64,000 nt of DNA from NCBI RefSeq assembly GCF_000729995.1, contig NZ_JNFG01000029.1:1-64000 (forward strand), in the 5' to 3' direction. A program made the position numbers and the translations under genes. Under the pieces are notes generated by a model that saw only the letters and a list, made by a program, of their open reading frames with translations, made no database searches and was not told the origin of the DNA. Position 1 is the first letter of the stretch. Each line of letters opens with the position of its first letter. The stretch is from Caballeronia sordidicola (GTDB lineage: Bacteria; Pseudomonadota; Gammaproteobacteria; Burkholderiales; Burkholderiaceae). Positions 8,760 through 17,228 of the stretch are shown here, one piece after another.

Positions 8760-9014
8760 TTAAGCAGCCGGCTGAGCTTGTTGCGATTGCTTGACCAGAC
8801 GGGCAACCGTAGGCGACAACTGCGCGCCATTGTCTTGCCAGTACGTCAGGCGGTCCTGGGCGATACGCAGCGATTCGCCTTTGGTCGCGACCGGGTTGTA
8901 AAAACCCACGCGTTCGATGAAGCGGCCATCACGGCGGCTACGCGAATCGGTTGCAACGATGTTGTAAAACGGGCGCTTCTTGGAGCCGCCACGAGCCAAG
9001 CGGATGATAACCAT
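8760..9014 (-). CDS. rpsP: 30S ribosomal protein S16
   Basis: An 84-residue S16 with the canonical MVIIRLARGGSKKRPFYNIV start and the RDGRFIERVGFYNP motif. It is the first gene of the rpsP-rimM-trmD-rplS operon. A well-formed sigma70-type promoter lies about 45 bases upstream. Confidence 0.98.
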   Translation of the reverse strand: MVIIRLARGGSKKRPFYNIVATDSRSRRDGRFIERVGFYNPVATKGESLRIAQDRLTYWQDNGAQLSPTVARLVKQSQQAQPAA

Positions 9015-9059
9015 GCTGAAATCCTTGAAAACCGGGGTTCGGAACTACCAAAACACGCG

Positions 9060-9088
9060 ATTATAGCGGCAAAACGGAGCCTTAACAA
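9060..9088 (-). promoter_or_regulatory. sigma70 promoter of rpsP operon
   Basis: On the minus strand, TTGTTA (9088-9083, 4/6 match to TTGACA), a 17-base spacer, and a perfect TATAAT (9065-9060). The predicted start is about 40 bases before the rpsP ATG. It is among the best promoter matches I found in the window. Confidence 0.8.
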
Positions 9089-9227
9089 ACACTTGCGTCG
9101 ATTAATCAAGATGGCACGTGGCCTGCGGCGTGACATTCAGCCGACTATCGCCCGCCCTGACGCGGCGCAAAGCGGGTTTTTCAAGACTTCGCGAGGCAAC
9201 GTAAAGTGTCATTTTGGGGAGACAAAT

Positions 9228-10430
9228 TTGGACTCGCTCATGACTTTGACCTGTAAGGCTTTCTCTTGCGACGATTCGCGGCGGGCGAGCGCTTTCGCTC
9301 AAGGTTTCTCGCGTTCGGCGCACTCGTTCCTTTTGGTGGCAAATTTTCTCATTTTGCTGACCGGTTCGTTCGCTGCAGGTGGCGCCCACGCGGCGCTGCC
9401 GATCGACCAGATCAAGTTGCCGCCCGGCTTCAGCATTGCTGTTCTCGCCGACAACGTCCCGAGCGCCCGCGCCATGGTTTTGTCGCCTAAAGGCGTACTT
9501 TACGCCGGAAGCATCGACGGGCACGTCTACGCGCTCGAGTTGAAGGACGGACGCGTGACGGCGCGACACGTGATCTCGTCAGATCTGGACGAGCCCGCGG
9601 GCGTGGCGTTCCACAACGGAGCGCTGTATGTTTCCGCGATCTCCCGCATCCTGCGCTTCGACGACATCGACGATCACCTCGACGCACCGCCCAAGCCTGT
9701 GGTGGTTACCGACAAACTACCCTCCGACCGGCACCACGGCTGGAAATTCATCGCGTTCGGCCCGGACGGTAAGCTGTATGTGCCGACCGGCGCGCCGTGC
9801 AATGTCTGCAATCCGGATCGCAAACGGTACGCACTGATCGCCCGGATGAACCCGGACGGCACCGACTACGAAGTGTTTGCGAACGGCGTTCGCAACACGG
9901 TGGGTTTCGACTGGAATCCGCAGACGAAAGAACTCTGGTTCACCGACAACGGCCGCGACATGCTTGGCGACGATATCCCCGACGACAAGCTCAACCGCGC
10001 GCCGAAGGCCGGCATGGACTTCGGTTTCCCCTACTGTCACGGCGGTGACGTTACGGACCCTGAATTTGGCGCCGGCCATCCGTGCTCCGGGTTCACGCCG
10101 CCCGTGGTCAAGCTGGGCGCACACGTGGCGTCGCTCGGCATGCGTTTCTATACAGGCACGATGTTCCCCGCCGACTATAAGAACAACGTTTTCATCGCGG
10201 AACACGGGTCGTGGAACCGCAGCACGAAGGTGGGGTATCGCGTAGTAAGGATCGTGCTGGGTGCGAATGGCGAGAAACCGCGCATGGAGCCGTTCGCCCA
10301 AGGCTGGCTCCTTCCGAAAGAGCAGGTCTGGGGCCGTCCTGCCGATGTCCTGCCCATGCCCGACGGCTCACTTCTCGTCAGCGACGACTACGCGGGCGCG
10401 ATCTACCGTATTACGTACGCCCAGCCTTGA
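9228..10430 (+). CDS. Exported PQQ-dependent sugar (sorbosone) dehydrogenase-like protein
   Basis: About 400 residues of the glucose/sorbosone dehydrogenase beta-propeller family. An N-terminal signal peptide (hydrophobic core near FLLVANFLILLTG, likely cleavage after GAHA) directs it to the periplasm. Family features are GPDGKLYVPTGAPCNVCNP, the LWFTDNGRD segment, and the terminal LLVSDDYAGAIYRITY motif. The frame is open from 8499, but that part runs antisense to rimM and rpsP. GGGGAG at 9216-9221 favours the TTG at 9228; the ATG at 9240 is the alternative. Substrate and actual PQQ dependence are not determined. Confidence 0.85.
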   Translation: MDSLMTLTCKAFSCDDSRRASAFAQGFSRSAHSFLLVANFLILLTGSFAAGGAHAALPIDQIKLPPGFSIAVLADNVPSARAMVLSPKGVLYAGSIDGHVYALELKDGRVTARHVISSDLDEPAGVAFHNGALYVSAISRILRFDDIDDHLDAPPKPVVVTDKLPSDRHHGWKFIAFGPDGKLYVPTGAPCNVCNPDRKRYALIARMNPDGTDYEVFANGVRNTVGFDWNPQTKELWFTDNGRDMLGDDIPDDKLNRAPKAGMDFGFPYCHGGDVTDPEFGAGHPCSGFTPPVVKLGAHVASLGMRFYTGTMFPADYKNNVFIAEHGSWNRSTKVGYRVVRIVLGANGEKPRMEPFAQGWLLPKEQVWGRPADVLPMPDGSLLVSDDYAGAIYRITYAQP

Positions 10431-10602
10431 CCTTGCCGTGATCTCGCAGCGGCATTGTCGCTGTCCGGTCGCTGCGCGCTGAGCCGTTTAGCCGCGTGAA
10501 CGCCCGCCCCCACGCGGGCGTAGAATGCCGCGTCGGCGCGAAAGTGTTGTCGTTTGTGCCAATCCGCTTCCATTGCTCACTGCATTTTCCTTTTCGTTCC
10601 CG

Positions 10603-11097
10603 ATGAACAACTCGCCGTCCACTGCCACGCACCCATCGAAACCGACATCAAATGGGCGTTTTCGTTCGAAAACGCTGACCGCCGCGCTCGCCTTCTTCTT
10701 CGGAAGCATTGGCGCGCATCGCTTTTATTTGTACGGGTTGCGCGACAAGTTCGGCTGGGCGCACATTGTTGGCATCGTGCTGGGCGTGGCCGGTTACCTG
10801 CTGCTCGCGGCAACGGATCGGGCTTCGATTCCCGGCTGGATCTTGGTCGTGCCCGGCGCCATTTCACTGCTGGCGGCGTTCCTGTCGGCGATGGTCTACG
10901 GCTTGCGTCCCGACGAAAAATGGGACGCTCAGTTCAATCCACAAACAGGCCAACATAGTGAATCCGGCTGGGCGGTCATCTTCGTCGTGATCTTTTCTTT
11001 GTTCTTCGGCGCGCTCCTGCTGATGGCAGGTCTTGCCGTCACCTTCCAGACCTACTTCGAAGGGCAGGTTCAAGCAGCTAAAGAGTTGTCGCAATAA
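10603..11097 (+). CDS. TM2-domain membrane protein
   Basis: A 164-residue membrane protein. The TM2 domain is recognised by the segment AFFFGSIGAHRFYLYG (about residues 30-45), followed by hydrophobic helices at roughly 50-70, 78-100 and 125-150. The start at 10603 is chosen because the upstream part of the frame is not protein-like and the ATG gives a short basic N-terminus. TM2 proteins are uncharacterised in most bacteria. It is convergent with the radical SAM gene. Confidence 0.75.
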   Translation: MNNSPSTATHPSKPTSNGRFRSKTLTAALAFFFGSIGAHRFYLYGLRDKFGWAHIVGIVLGVAGYLLLAATDRASIPGWILVVPGAISLLAAFLSAMVYGLRPDEKWDAQFNPQTGQHSESGWAVIFVVIFSLFFGALLLMAGLAVTFQTYFEGQVQAAKELSQ

Positions 11098-11121
11098 GTG
11101 CCGCAATGAGGTTCAGGGGGT

Positions 11122-11150
11122 CGTAGCGACACTGCCCGGCAGTCGCTACG
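11122..11150. terminator. Hairpin between convergent genes
   Basis: A perfect 9-base inverted repeat (CGTAGCGAC / GTCGCTACG) with an 11-base loop separates the TM2 gene from the convergent radical SAM gene. There is no U-run on either strand, so it is only a possible terminator. Confidence 0.4.
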
Positions 11151-11157
11151 CCACGCT

Positions 11158-12303
11158 TCAAAACAATTTCATCTGCGCACTGTCCACGACTGCACGTGGA
11201 TTTCGACCTACCGGCTTTTCGACACGTCGAAATTCCGACATATCCAGAATTCCGTGCCGCCGCTGATTCAGGCCAAGTCGCTTCGTGGCGTTATGAAAGC
11301 GCTGCTTGAGCATGTCAGCCCATAAACCTTCGCCTTTCATCCGCTTCGAGAAATCCGAGTCGTAGTCCTTGCCTCCGCGCATGTCGCGTACACGCCCCAT
11401 CACGCGCTCCGCCCGATCCGGGAAATGCGCCGCAAGCCAGTCCTTGAACAGCGGCGCCACCTCCCACGGCAAGCGCAAAACGATGAAGCTCGCACTTGTC
11501 GCACCCGCTTCTGCGCAGGCTGCCAAAACTCGTTCCATGTCTGGCTCCGTGACGAACGGAATCATGGGCGCGACACTGACGCCTACGGGAATGCCCGCCT
11601 CGGTCAACGTCCGGATAGTACGCAGCCTTCTTGAAGGCGTGGCGGCGCGCGGTTCGAGCGTGCGGGCAATATCCGCATCAAGCGTGGTTATGGTGACGGC
11701 AGCCATGAACTGGCCCTTCTGCGCCATGGGTGCGAGCAAGTCGATATCCCGTTCGATCAGCGACGACTTCGTGATTGCCGCGAACGGATGTCCTCGTTCG
11801 CTCAGTATCTCGGTCACCCGCCGCGTGATCCGCAAATTCCGTTCGACGGGCTGATACGCGTCTGTATTCACGCCCAGCGCGATTGGCTCCGGCCGATAGG
11901 ACGGTTTGTCCAATTCCCGCTCGAGCAATTCCCCAGCATTGATCTTGGCGTAGATCCGGCTTTCGAAATCCAGCCCTGGCGACAAGCCCAAATAACTATG
12001 CGTAGGCCGCGCGAAGCAATATATACAACCATGCTCGCAGCCGCGGTACGGGTTCAGCGACACCCTGAACGGAATGTCCGGTGACGAATTGCGCGTCAGA
12101 ATGCTCTTCGCGCGTTCTTCGAATACTTGCGTGCGCAGGACCGGTGCGTCATCGGTTTCCCCCTCCTCGCTGACATGCGTCCAGCCGTCATCTACCCGTT
12201 CACGTTCGTCCTTCTCGTAGCGCCCCTGAAGGTTCGTGACCGCCCCTCGGCCCTTGCGCGGCGCGGGAGGAGCAACAGGATATTCGTGGTCGTGAGAAGC
12301 CAT
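11158..12303 (-). CDS. PA0069-family radical SAM protein (SPL-like), SOS-controlled
   Basis: A 381-residue radical SAM enzyme. The iron-sulfur motif is CEHGCIYC (CxxxCxxC) in the segment NPYRGCEHGCIYCFARPTH. This is the PA0069 group, related to spore photoproduct lyase, whose reaction is not established. A perfect LexA-type box lies 25 bases before the ATG, which places the gene in the SOS response and points to DNA repair or damage tolerance. It is monocistronic: the Lrp gene lies beyond on the same strand and the TM2 gene is convergent. Family and motif are firm; the repair role is inference. Confidence 0.9.
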   Translation of the reverse strand: MASHDHEYPVAPPAPRKGRGAVTNLQGRYEKDERERVDDGWTHVSEEGETDDAPVLRTQVFEERAKSILTRNSSPDIPFRVSLNPYRGCEHGCIYCFARPTHSYLGLSPGLDFESRIYAKINAGELLERELDKPSYRPEPIALGVNTDAYQPVERNLRITRRVTEILSERGHPFAAITKSSLIERDIDLLAPMAQKGQFMAAVTITTLDADIARTLEPRAATPSRRLRTIRTLTEAGIPVGVSVAPMIPFVTEPDMERVLAACAEAGATSASFIVLRLPWEVAPLFKDWLAAHFPDRAERVMGRVRDMRGGKDYDSDFSKRMKGEGLWADMLKQRFHNATKRLGLNQRRHGILDMSEFRRVEKPVGRNPRAVVDSAQMKLF

Positions 12304-12327
12304 GGCCGGGGATTGGAAGAGACAAAG

Positions 12328-12347
12328 TACTGTATAAATATACAGTA
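12328..12347 (-). promoter_or_regulatory. LexA (SOS) box
   Basis: A 20-base palindrome with the core CTGT-N8-ACAG and flanking TA on both sides, matching the E. coli/beta-proteobacterial LexA consensus with an all-A/T centre. It is 25 bases upstream of the radical SAM gene start (12303) and 25 bases beyond the 3' end of the Lrp gene, so only the radical SAM gene can be its target. Confidence 0.9.
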
Positions 12348-12371
12348 AATTTCCCCGATCGCAAGCTCATT

Positions 12372-12860
12372 TCAGGCGTCGACGGCGATGGTCAGCGTTT
12401 CCTTGATTTCCTCCATGACCACATAACTCTTCGACTGCACGGCGCCCGGCAGTTGCAGCAGGATGTCGCCGAGCAGCTTGCGGTAGTCGGCCATTTCACC
12501 AATACGGGCCTTGATCAGGTAGTCGAAATCGCCGGAAACGAGATGGCATTCCAGCACTTCGGGAATGCGCTGCACTTCGCGCCGGAACTGCTCGAACATG
12601 TTGCCGCTTTTGTGGTCGAGGGTGATCTCGACGAACACCAGCAGCGACGCGCCCAACTGATGCGGATTCACCCGCGCGTAATACCCCGCGATCACCTGAT
12701 CGCGCTCCATGCGTTTGACGCGTTCGATGCACGGCGTCACCGAGAGCCCGATCTGCTCAGCCAGGTCTTTCATCGCCATGCGCCCGTCCTGTTGAAGGAT
12801 CTTCAGAATCCGGCGATCGATCTTATCGAGTTCTCGTACTGAATTTCGTTGTGTTCTCAT
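12372..12860 (-). CDS. Lrp/AsnC family regulator, divergent from dadA
   Basis: A 162-residue Lrp-type regulator. The winged helix-turn-helix spans about residues 13-60 (DRRILKILQQDGRMAMKDLAEQIGLS), and the RAM ligand-binding domain follows. The frame extends to 12932, but the ATG at 12860 gives the usual start. It is divergent from dadA, as with other Lrp-type activators of D-alanine catabolism, and likely controls it in response to an amino acid. The ligand is not known from sequence. Confidence 0.9.
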   Translation of the reverse strand: MRTQRNSVRELDKIDRRILKILQQDGRMAMKDLAEQIGLSVTPCIERVKRMERDQVIAGYYARVNPHQLGASLLVFVEITLDHKSGNMFEQFRREVQRIPEVLECHLVSGDFDYLIKARIGEMADYRKLLGDILLQLPGAVQSKSYVVMEEIKETLTIAVDA

Positions 12861-13009
12861 TGCTTTCCGCTGAAAACTGAATAAATACAATAACAAAAAC
12901 TGCCTCTGTATCAATACTATAGTCGATACCACTATGTAACCCGCTACTCACATTGCTTCACTCAAAACGAAGCGAATGACCGGCGGACACACTTTGCACG
13001 GAGCAAGGC
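12861..13009. promoter_or_regulatory. Divergent Lrp-dadA control region
   Basis: This 149-base A/T-rich intergenic region separates the Lrp regulator from dadA. It contains AT-rich tracts of the sort Lrp proteins bind (around 12870-12905), but no single operator can be defined by eye. Confidence 0.4.
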
Positions 13010-14302
13010 ATGCGAGTCGTAATTCTGGGAAGCGGTGTTGTTGGCGTCACGAGCGCTTACTATCTGGCGCGCGCGGGGCACGAAGTGACCGTGATCGATC
13101 GTGAGGCGGGACCGGCACTCGAGACGAGTTTCGCGAACGCGGGGCAGATCTCGCCCGGTTACGCATCGCCGTGGGCCGCGCCCGGCGTGCCGCTGAAAGC
13201 AATGAAATGGATGTTCGAGAAACACGCGCCTCTCGCTATCCGTCTGGACGGAACGTCGTTTCAATTGAAGTGGATGTGGCAGATGCTGCAGAACTGCACG
13301 CAGGCGCGCTATTCGGTCAACAAGGGTCGCATGGTGCGCCTGGCCGAATACAGCCGCGATTGCCTGCAGGCGTTGCGCGCGGACACCGGCATCCACTACG
13401 AAGGCCGCACCGGCGGCACACTGCAAGTTTTCCGGACCCAGCAGCAACTCGATGGCGCCGCGAAGGACATCGCCGTGTTACGCGACGCGAACGTGCCGTT
13501 CGAATTGCTGACGCCGGCTGAGCTGCACAACGCGGAACCGGCGCTTGCCGCCGTGTCGCACAAGCTGACGGGCGGCTTGCGCCTGCCGAACGACGAGACC
13601 GGCGATTGCCAGAAATTCACCACCCGCCTCGCCGCCATGGCCGAACAGCTAGGCGTGAAGTTCCGCTACAACACACCAATCGACGCGCTTGCGGTCAGCG
13701 GCGGCCGCATCGCGGGCGTGCAGTGCGGTGGAGAGACCATTCGCGCTGATTCTTATGTTGTCGCGCTGGGCTCCTACTCCACGAAACTGCTGGGCAGTCT
13801 TGTTGATATCCCCGTGTATCCGCTGAAGGGTTATTCGATCACGGCACCCATCGCGAACGAAAGCGCCGCGCCGGTTTCCACCGTGCTCGACGAAACGTAC
13901 AAGATCGCGATCACCCGTTTCGATGACCGGATTCGCGTCGGCGGAATGGCTGAGATTGTCGGCTTCGACAAAACGCTAAAGCAGGCGCGTCGTGAAACGC
14001 TGGAAATGTGCGTGAACGACCTGTTCCCCGGTGGCGGGGACACCGCGAAGGCGTCGTTCTGGACCGGCTTGCGCCCGATGACCCCGGACGGCACGCCTAT
14101 CGTTGGCCGTACGCCGCTGCCGAACCTGTTCCTCAATACGGGCCACGGCACGCTCGGCTGGACCATGTCGTGCGGCTCGGGCCAGTTGCTGGCCGACTTG
14201 ATATCGGGTAAGCAGCCGGCAATCCAATCCGACGATTTGTCGGTACATCGGTATTTCGGTGAAACGCGTACGAACACGCGGCCGTCGTATGCGGGTGCTT
14301 GA
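13010..14302 (+). CDS. dadA: D-amino acid dehydrogenase
   Basis: A 430-residue FAD enzyme of the DAO family that oxidises D-alanine and other D-amino acids to keto acids, passing electrons to the respiratory chain. The FAD-binding GSGVVGVTSAYYLARAGHEV is at the N-terminus, and the signature NAGQISPGYASPWAAPG follows near residue 43. The C-terminal GHGTLGWTMSCGSG closes the FAD site. It is divergent from an Lrp regulator and followed by a long perfect hairpin terminator. The alanine racemase often found nearby is not seen here. Confidence 0.95.
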   Translation: MRVVILGSGVVGVTSAYYLARAGHEVTVIDREAGPALETSFANAGQISPGYASPWAAPGVPLKAMKWMFEKHAPLAIRLDGTSFQLKWMWQMLQNCTQARYSVNKGRMVRLAEYSRDCLQALRADTGIHYEGRTGGTLQVFRTQQQLDGAAKDIAVLRDANVPFELLTPAELHNAEPALAAVSHKLTGGLRLPNDETGDCQKFTTRLAAMAEQLGVKFRYNTPIDALAVSGGRIAGVQCGGETIRADSYVVALGSYSTKLLGSLVDIPVYPLKGYSITAPIANESAAPVSTVLDETYKIAITRFDDRIRVGGMAEIVGFDKTLKQARRETLEMCVNDLFPGGGDTAKASFWTGLRPMTPDGTPIVGRTPLPNLFLNTGHGTLGWTMSCGSGQLLADLISGKQPAIQSDDLSVHRYFGETRTNTRPSYAGA

Positions 14303-14340
14303 GATGGATTTTCGCGCGTAGCGGCGAGCGCATGCTTCAA

Positions 14341-14380
14341 AAAAATGCCGTCCCTGACTTTCGTCAGGGACGGCATTTTT
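14341..14380. terminator. Bidirectional terminator dadA / acyl-CoA dehydrogenase
   Basis: A perfect 17-base inverted repeat with a 6-base loop, with A5 on the left and T5 on the right, serving both convergent genes. Confidence 0.92.
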
Positions 14381-14405
14381 CATAGCCCGGCTCAACCTCA
14401 GCCAA

Positions 14406-16196
14406 TCAAAACTGATCCTCGCCCAGCGCGAGATACCCTTCCTTCCCGTTCCCACTGACCACCGACGCTTCAATGCCCGGTGCTTGCGACAAAATATGCT
14501 CCGCGAAAAACTGGGCCGTCGCGATTTTGGCGCCATAAAACGCTTCGTCCTCGCCACGCTTGTCCGTTGCCACCAACAGCGCGCGCGCCATTTGCCATCC
14601 GCCGAACACAATGCCGGCCAGCTTCAGATACGGCACGCTGCCGGCAAAGACCGCGTTCGGATCGCTTTTCACCTTGGCGACCATGAACTCGACCACCCTT
14701 GCCAGCGACAGGCTACCCGCGCTCAAATATCGATGCATCGACGTGAACGCCTGCCCTTCGCGATCAGCCAATAGCGCAATCGTCTGATCCATCTGCGCGA
14801 AAATCGCCTGCGCCGTCGCGCCGCCGTCACGCACCGTCTTGCGGCCGATCAGGTCGTTAGCCTGGATCGCGGTCGTGCCTTCATAGATGGTAAGAATGCG
14901 CGCATCGCGGTAATACTGCGCCGCGCCCGTTTCCTCGATGAATCCCATGCCGCCGTGAACCTGCACGCCGAGGCTCGCGACATCGATGGAAAGCTCCGTG
15001 CTCCAGCCCTTCACGATCGGCACAAGAAACTCGTAGATCGCCTGATGGCTCGCTCGCGCAGCTTCATCGGGATGATGATGTGCAAGGTCGCAATGCGCCG
15101 CCGCGACGTAAGCCAGCGCACGTGACGCTTCGGTCAGCGCGCGCATGGTGGAGAGCATGCGGCGCACGTCGGGGTGGTGAATGATCGACACCGGCTGTTT
15201 GGCGGAGCCATCGACCGGCCGGCTTTGCACACGATCTTTCGCAAACGCGACTGCCTTCTGATACGCCCGCTCCGCCACGCCCACGCCTTGCAAACCAACC
15301 GCAAAACGCGCCGCGTTCATCATGATGAACATGTACTCCAGTCCGCGGTTTTCTTCACCGATCAACTCGCCGACAGCGCCGCCGTGATCGCCGAATTGCA
15401 GCACGGCAGTCGGGCTCGCCTTGATCCCGAGCTTGTGTTCGATCGACACGCAATGTACGTCGTTGCGAGCGCCGAGCGAGCCGTTTTTATCGGTGAGAAA
15501 TTTCGGCACCACGAAAAGCGAGATGCCCTTCACGCCGTCGGGCGCGTTGGGCGTGCGCGCCAGCACGAGATGGACGATGTTCTTCGCCATATCGTGCTCG
15601 CCGTAAGTGATGAAGATCTTCGTGCCGAAGATCTTGAACGTGCCATCGCCCTGCGGCTCGGCGCGGGTGCGGACCAGCGCGAGATCCGAACCGGCTTGCG
15701 GCTCGGTGAGGTTCATCGTGCCGGTCCATTCACCCGAAATCAGCTTCGGCACGTAAAGCTGCTTCTGTTCCTCGGTCCCCGCAGTAAGCAATGCTTCGAT
15801 AGCGCCGTCAGTGAGCAGCGGACACAACGCGAACGACAGGTTCGCCGCATTCAACATTTCGATGCAGGGGGTCGCGATCAGCTTGGGCAAGCCCTGGCCT
15901 TCGTACTCGACCGGATGCAGCACCCCTTGCCAGCCGCCCTCGCCGAACTGGCGGAATGCTTCCTTGAAACCGGGCGTGGTCGTGACTTCGCCGCTCTTCC
16001 AAAAGCTCGGGTTCTTGTCGCCTTCGAAGTTCAACGGCGCGACGACTTCGTTGTTAAAGCGCGCGGCTTCTTCGAGTACAGCCTGCGCGGTGTCGAGACC
16101 CGCGTCCTCGAAACCCGGCAACGCAGCGATGGCTTCTATGTCGGCTAGTTCCTTCATCACGAACAGCATGTCCTTGACGGGCGCTCTATAGCTCAT
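14406..16196 (-). CDS. Acyl-CoA dehydrogenase with C-terminal extension (DmdC/FadE-like)
   Basis: A 596-residue flavoprotein. Acyl-CoA dehydrogenase N, middle and C domains are in order, followed by the extra C-terminal domain of the long family. The TEPQAGSDLALVRT motif contacts FAD, and the catalytic Glu is expected in the LTIYEGTTAIQ segment near residue 435. It oxidises an acyl-CoA thioester and donates electrons to ETF, whose genes etfBA lie immediately upstream on the same strand. A GGGGGAG lies 8 bases before the ATG. The chain-length or substrate preference cannot be read from sequence. Confidence 0.92.
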   Translation of the reverse strand: MSYRAPVKDMLFVMKELADIEAIAALPGFEDAGLDTAQAVLEEAARFNNEVVAPLNFEGDKNPSFWKSGEVTTTPGFKEAFRQFGEGGWQGVLHPVEYEGQGLPKLIATPCIEMLNAANLSFALCPLLTDGAIEALLTAGTEEQKQLYVPKLISGEWTGTMNLTEPQAGSDLALVRTRAEPQGDGTFKIFGTKIFITYGEHDMAKNIVHLVLARTPNAPDGVKGISLFVVPKFLTDKNGSLGARNDVHCVSIEHKLGIKASPTAVLQFGDHGGAVGELIGEENRGLEYMFIMMNAARFAVGLQGVGVAERAYQKAVAFAKDRVQSRPVDGSAKQPVSIIHHPDVRRMLSTMRALTEASRALAYVAAAHCDLAHHHPDEAARASHQAIYEFLVPIVKGWSTELSIDVASLGVQVHGGMGFIEETGAAQYYRDARILTIYEGTTAIQANDLIGRKTVRDGGATAQAIFAQMDQTIALLADREGQAFTSMHRYLSAGSLSLARVVEFMVAKVKSDPNAVFAGSVPYLKLAGIVFGGWQMARALLVATDKRGEDEAFYGAKIATAQFFAEHILSQAPGIEASVVSGNGKEGYLALGEDQF

Positions 16197-16220
16197 GGTT
16201 TGTCTCCCCCAACAGATGTG

Positions 16221-16248
16221 AAAAGGGGCGCACGTATGTCGCCCCTTT
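16221..16248 (-). terminator. Hairpin after etfA
   Basis: A 9-base stem AAAGGGGCG / CGCCCCTTT with a 9-base loop lies between etfA and the downstream acyl-CoA dehydrogenase. On the minus strand it ends in four T, so it may be a weak terminator that only partly separates etfBA from the dehydrogenase. Confidence 0.55.
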
Positions 16249-16279
16249 GCTTTTTTCCGGCCGATGGCGCTAAGAACGA

Positions 16280-17215
16280 TCAGCCTAGTTCTTTCACGAG
16301 CTCCGGTACGACCGTGAACAAGTCGCCCACGAGGCCATAGTCGGCCACGCTGAAAATCGGCGCTTCGGCATCCTTGTTGATCGCGACGATCACCTTGCTG
16401 TCTTTCATCCCGGCCAAGTGCTGGATCGCGCCCGAGATGCCAACGGCAACATACAAGTTAGGCGCCACGATCTTGCCAGTTTGACCGACCTGATAGTCGT
16501 TCGGAACGAACCCTGCATCGACCGCTGCACGCGATGCGCCCAGCGCTGCACCGAGTTTGTCCGCCAGCGGCTCGAGCACTTTCGTGTAGTTCTCGCCGCT
16601 GCCCAAACCCCGTCCACCCGACACGATGATCTTCGCCGACGTCAGTTCCGGCCGGTCCAGCTTCGTCAACTCGCGGCTCACGAACTTGGAGATACCCGCG
16701 TCGGCCGATGCTTCGATTTTCTCTACCGATGCATTGCCACCTTCTGCGGCCACCGGATCGAAACCCGTGGTGCGAACCGTGATGACCTTGATCGCATCGC
16801 TTGATTGAACAGTGGCGATTGCGTTGCCCGCGTAGATCGGACGCTCGAAGGTATCAGGCGAATCCACTGCCGTGATGTCACTGATCTGCGCCACATCCAG
16901 ATGCGCCGCAATACGCGGCGCGATGTTCTTACCGTACGGTGTCGCCGGAGCCAGGATATGCGAGTAGTTCTTCGCGATCTGAACCACCGTTCCGTCGATA
17001 TTCTCGGCCAGGCCATCGGCGAGTTGCGGGGCATCGGCGAGCAATACCTTCGCTACGCCCACAATCTTCGCTGCTGCATCGGCCGCTGCTTGCGCGTTCG
17101 AACCCGCGATCAGCACGTGGATATCGCCACCGATCTTCTGGGCAGCGGCGACGGTGTTCAACGTCGCCGTTTTGACAGATGCGTTGTCGTGTTCTGCAAT
17201 TACAAGAATGGTCAC
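16280..17215 (-). CDS. etfA: Electron transfer flavoprotein alpha subunit
   Basis: A 311-residue ETF alpha subunit that binds FAD. The FAD domain in the C-terminal part shows SGGRGLGSGENY, the VGQTGKIVAPNLYVAVGISGAIQHLAGM region (about 240-268), and the NKDAEAPIF motif. The N-terminal half is the ETF adenine-nucleotide fold. It pairs with etfB 13 bases upstream. ETF collects electrons from acyl-CoA dehydrogenases such as the downstream gene and delivers them to ETF:ubiquinone oxidoreductase. Confidence 0.96.
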   Translation of the reverse strand: MTILVIAEHDNASVKTATLNTVAAAQKIGGDIHVLIAGSNAQAAADAAAKIVGVAKVLLADAPQLADGLAENIDGTVVQIAKNYSHILAPATPYGKNIAPRIAAHLDVAQISDITAVDSPDTFERPIYAGNAIATVQSSDAIKVITVRTTGFDPVAAEGGNASVEKIEASADAGISKFVSRELTKLDRPELTSAKIIVSGGRGLGSGENYTKVLEPLADKLGAALGASRAAVDAGFVPNDYQVGQTGKIVAPNLYVAVGISGAIQHLAGMKDSKVIVAINKDAEAPIFSVADYGLVGDLFTVVPELVKELG

Positions 17216-17228
17216 TTTGGAAACTCCC

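Noticed and set aside
8499..9227. 5' extension of the sorbosone-dehydrogenase frame to 643 codons
   Set aside because: It runs antisense through rimM, rpsP and their promoter; the signal peptide and Shine-Dalgarno place the real start near 9228-9240.
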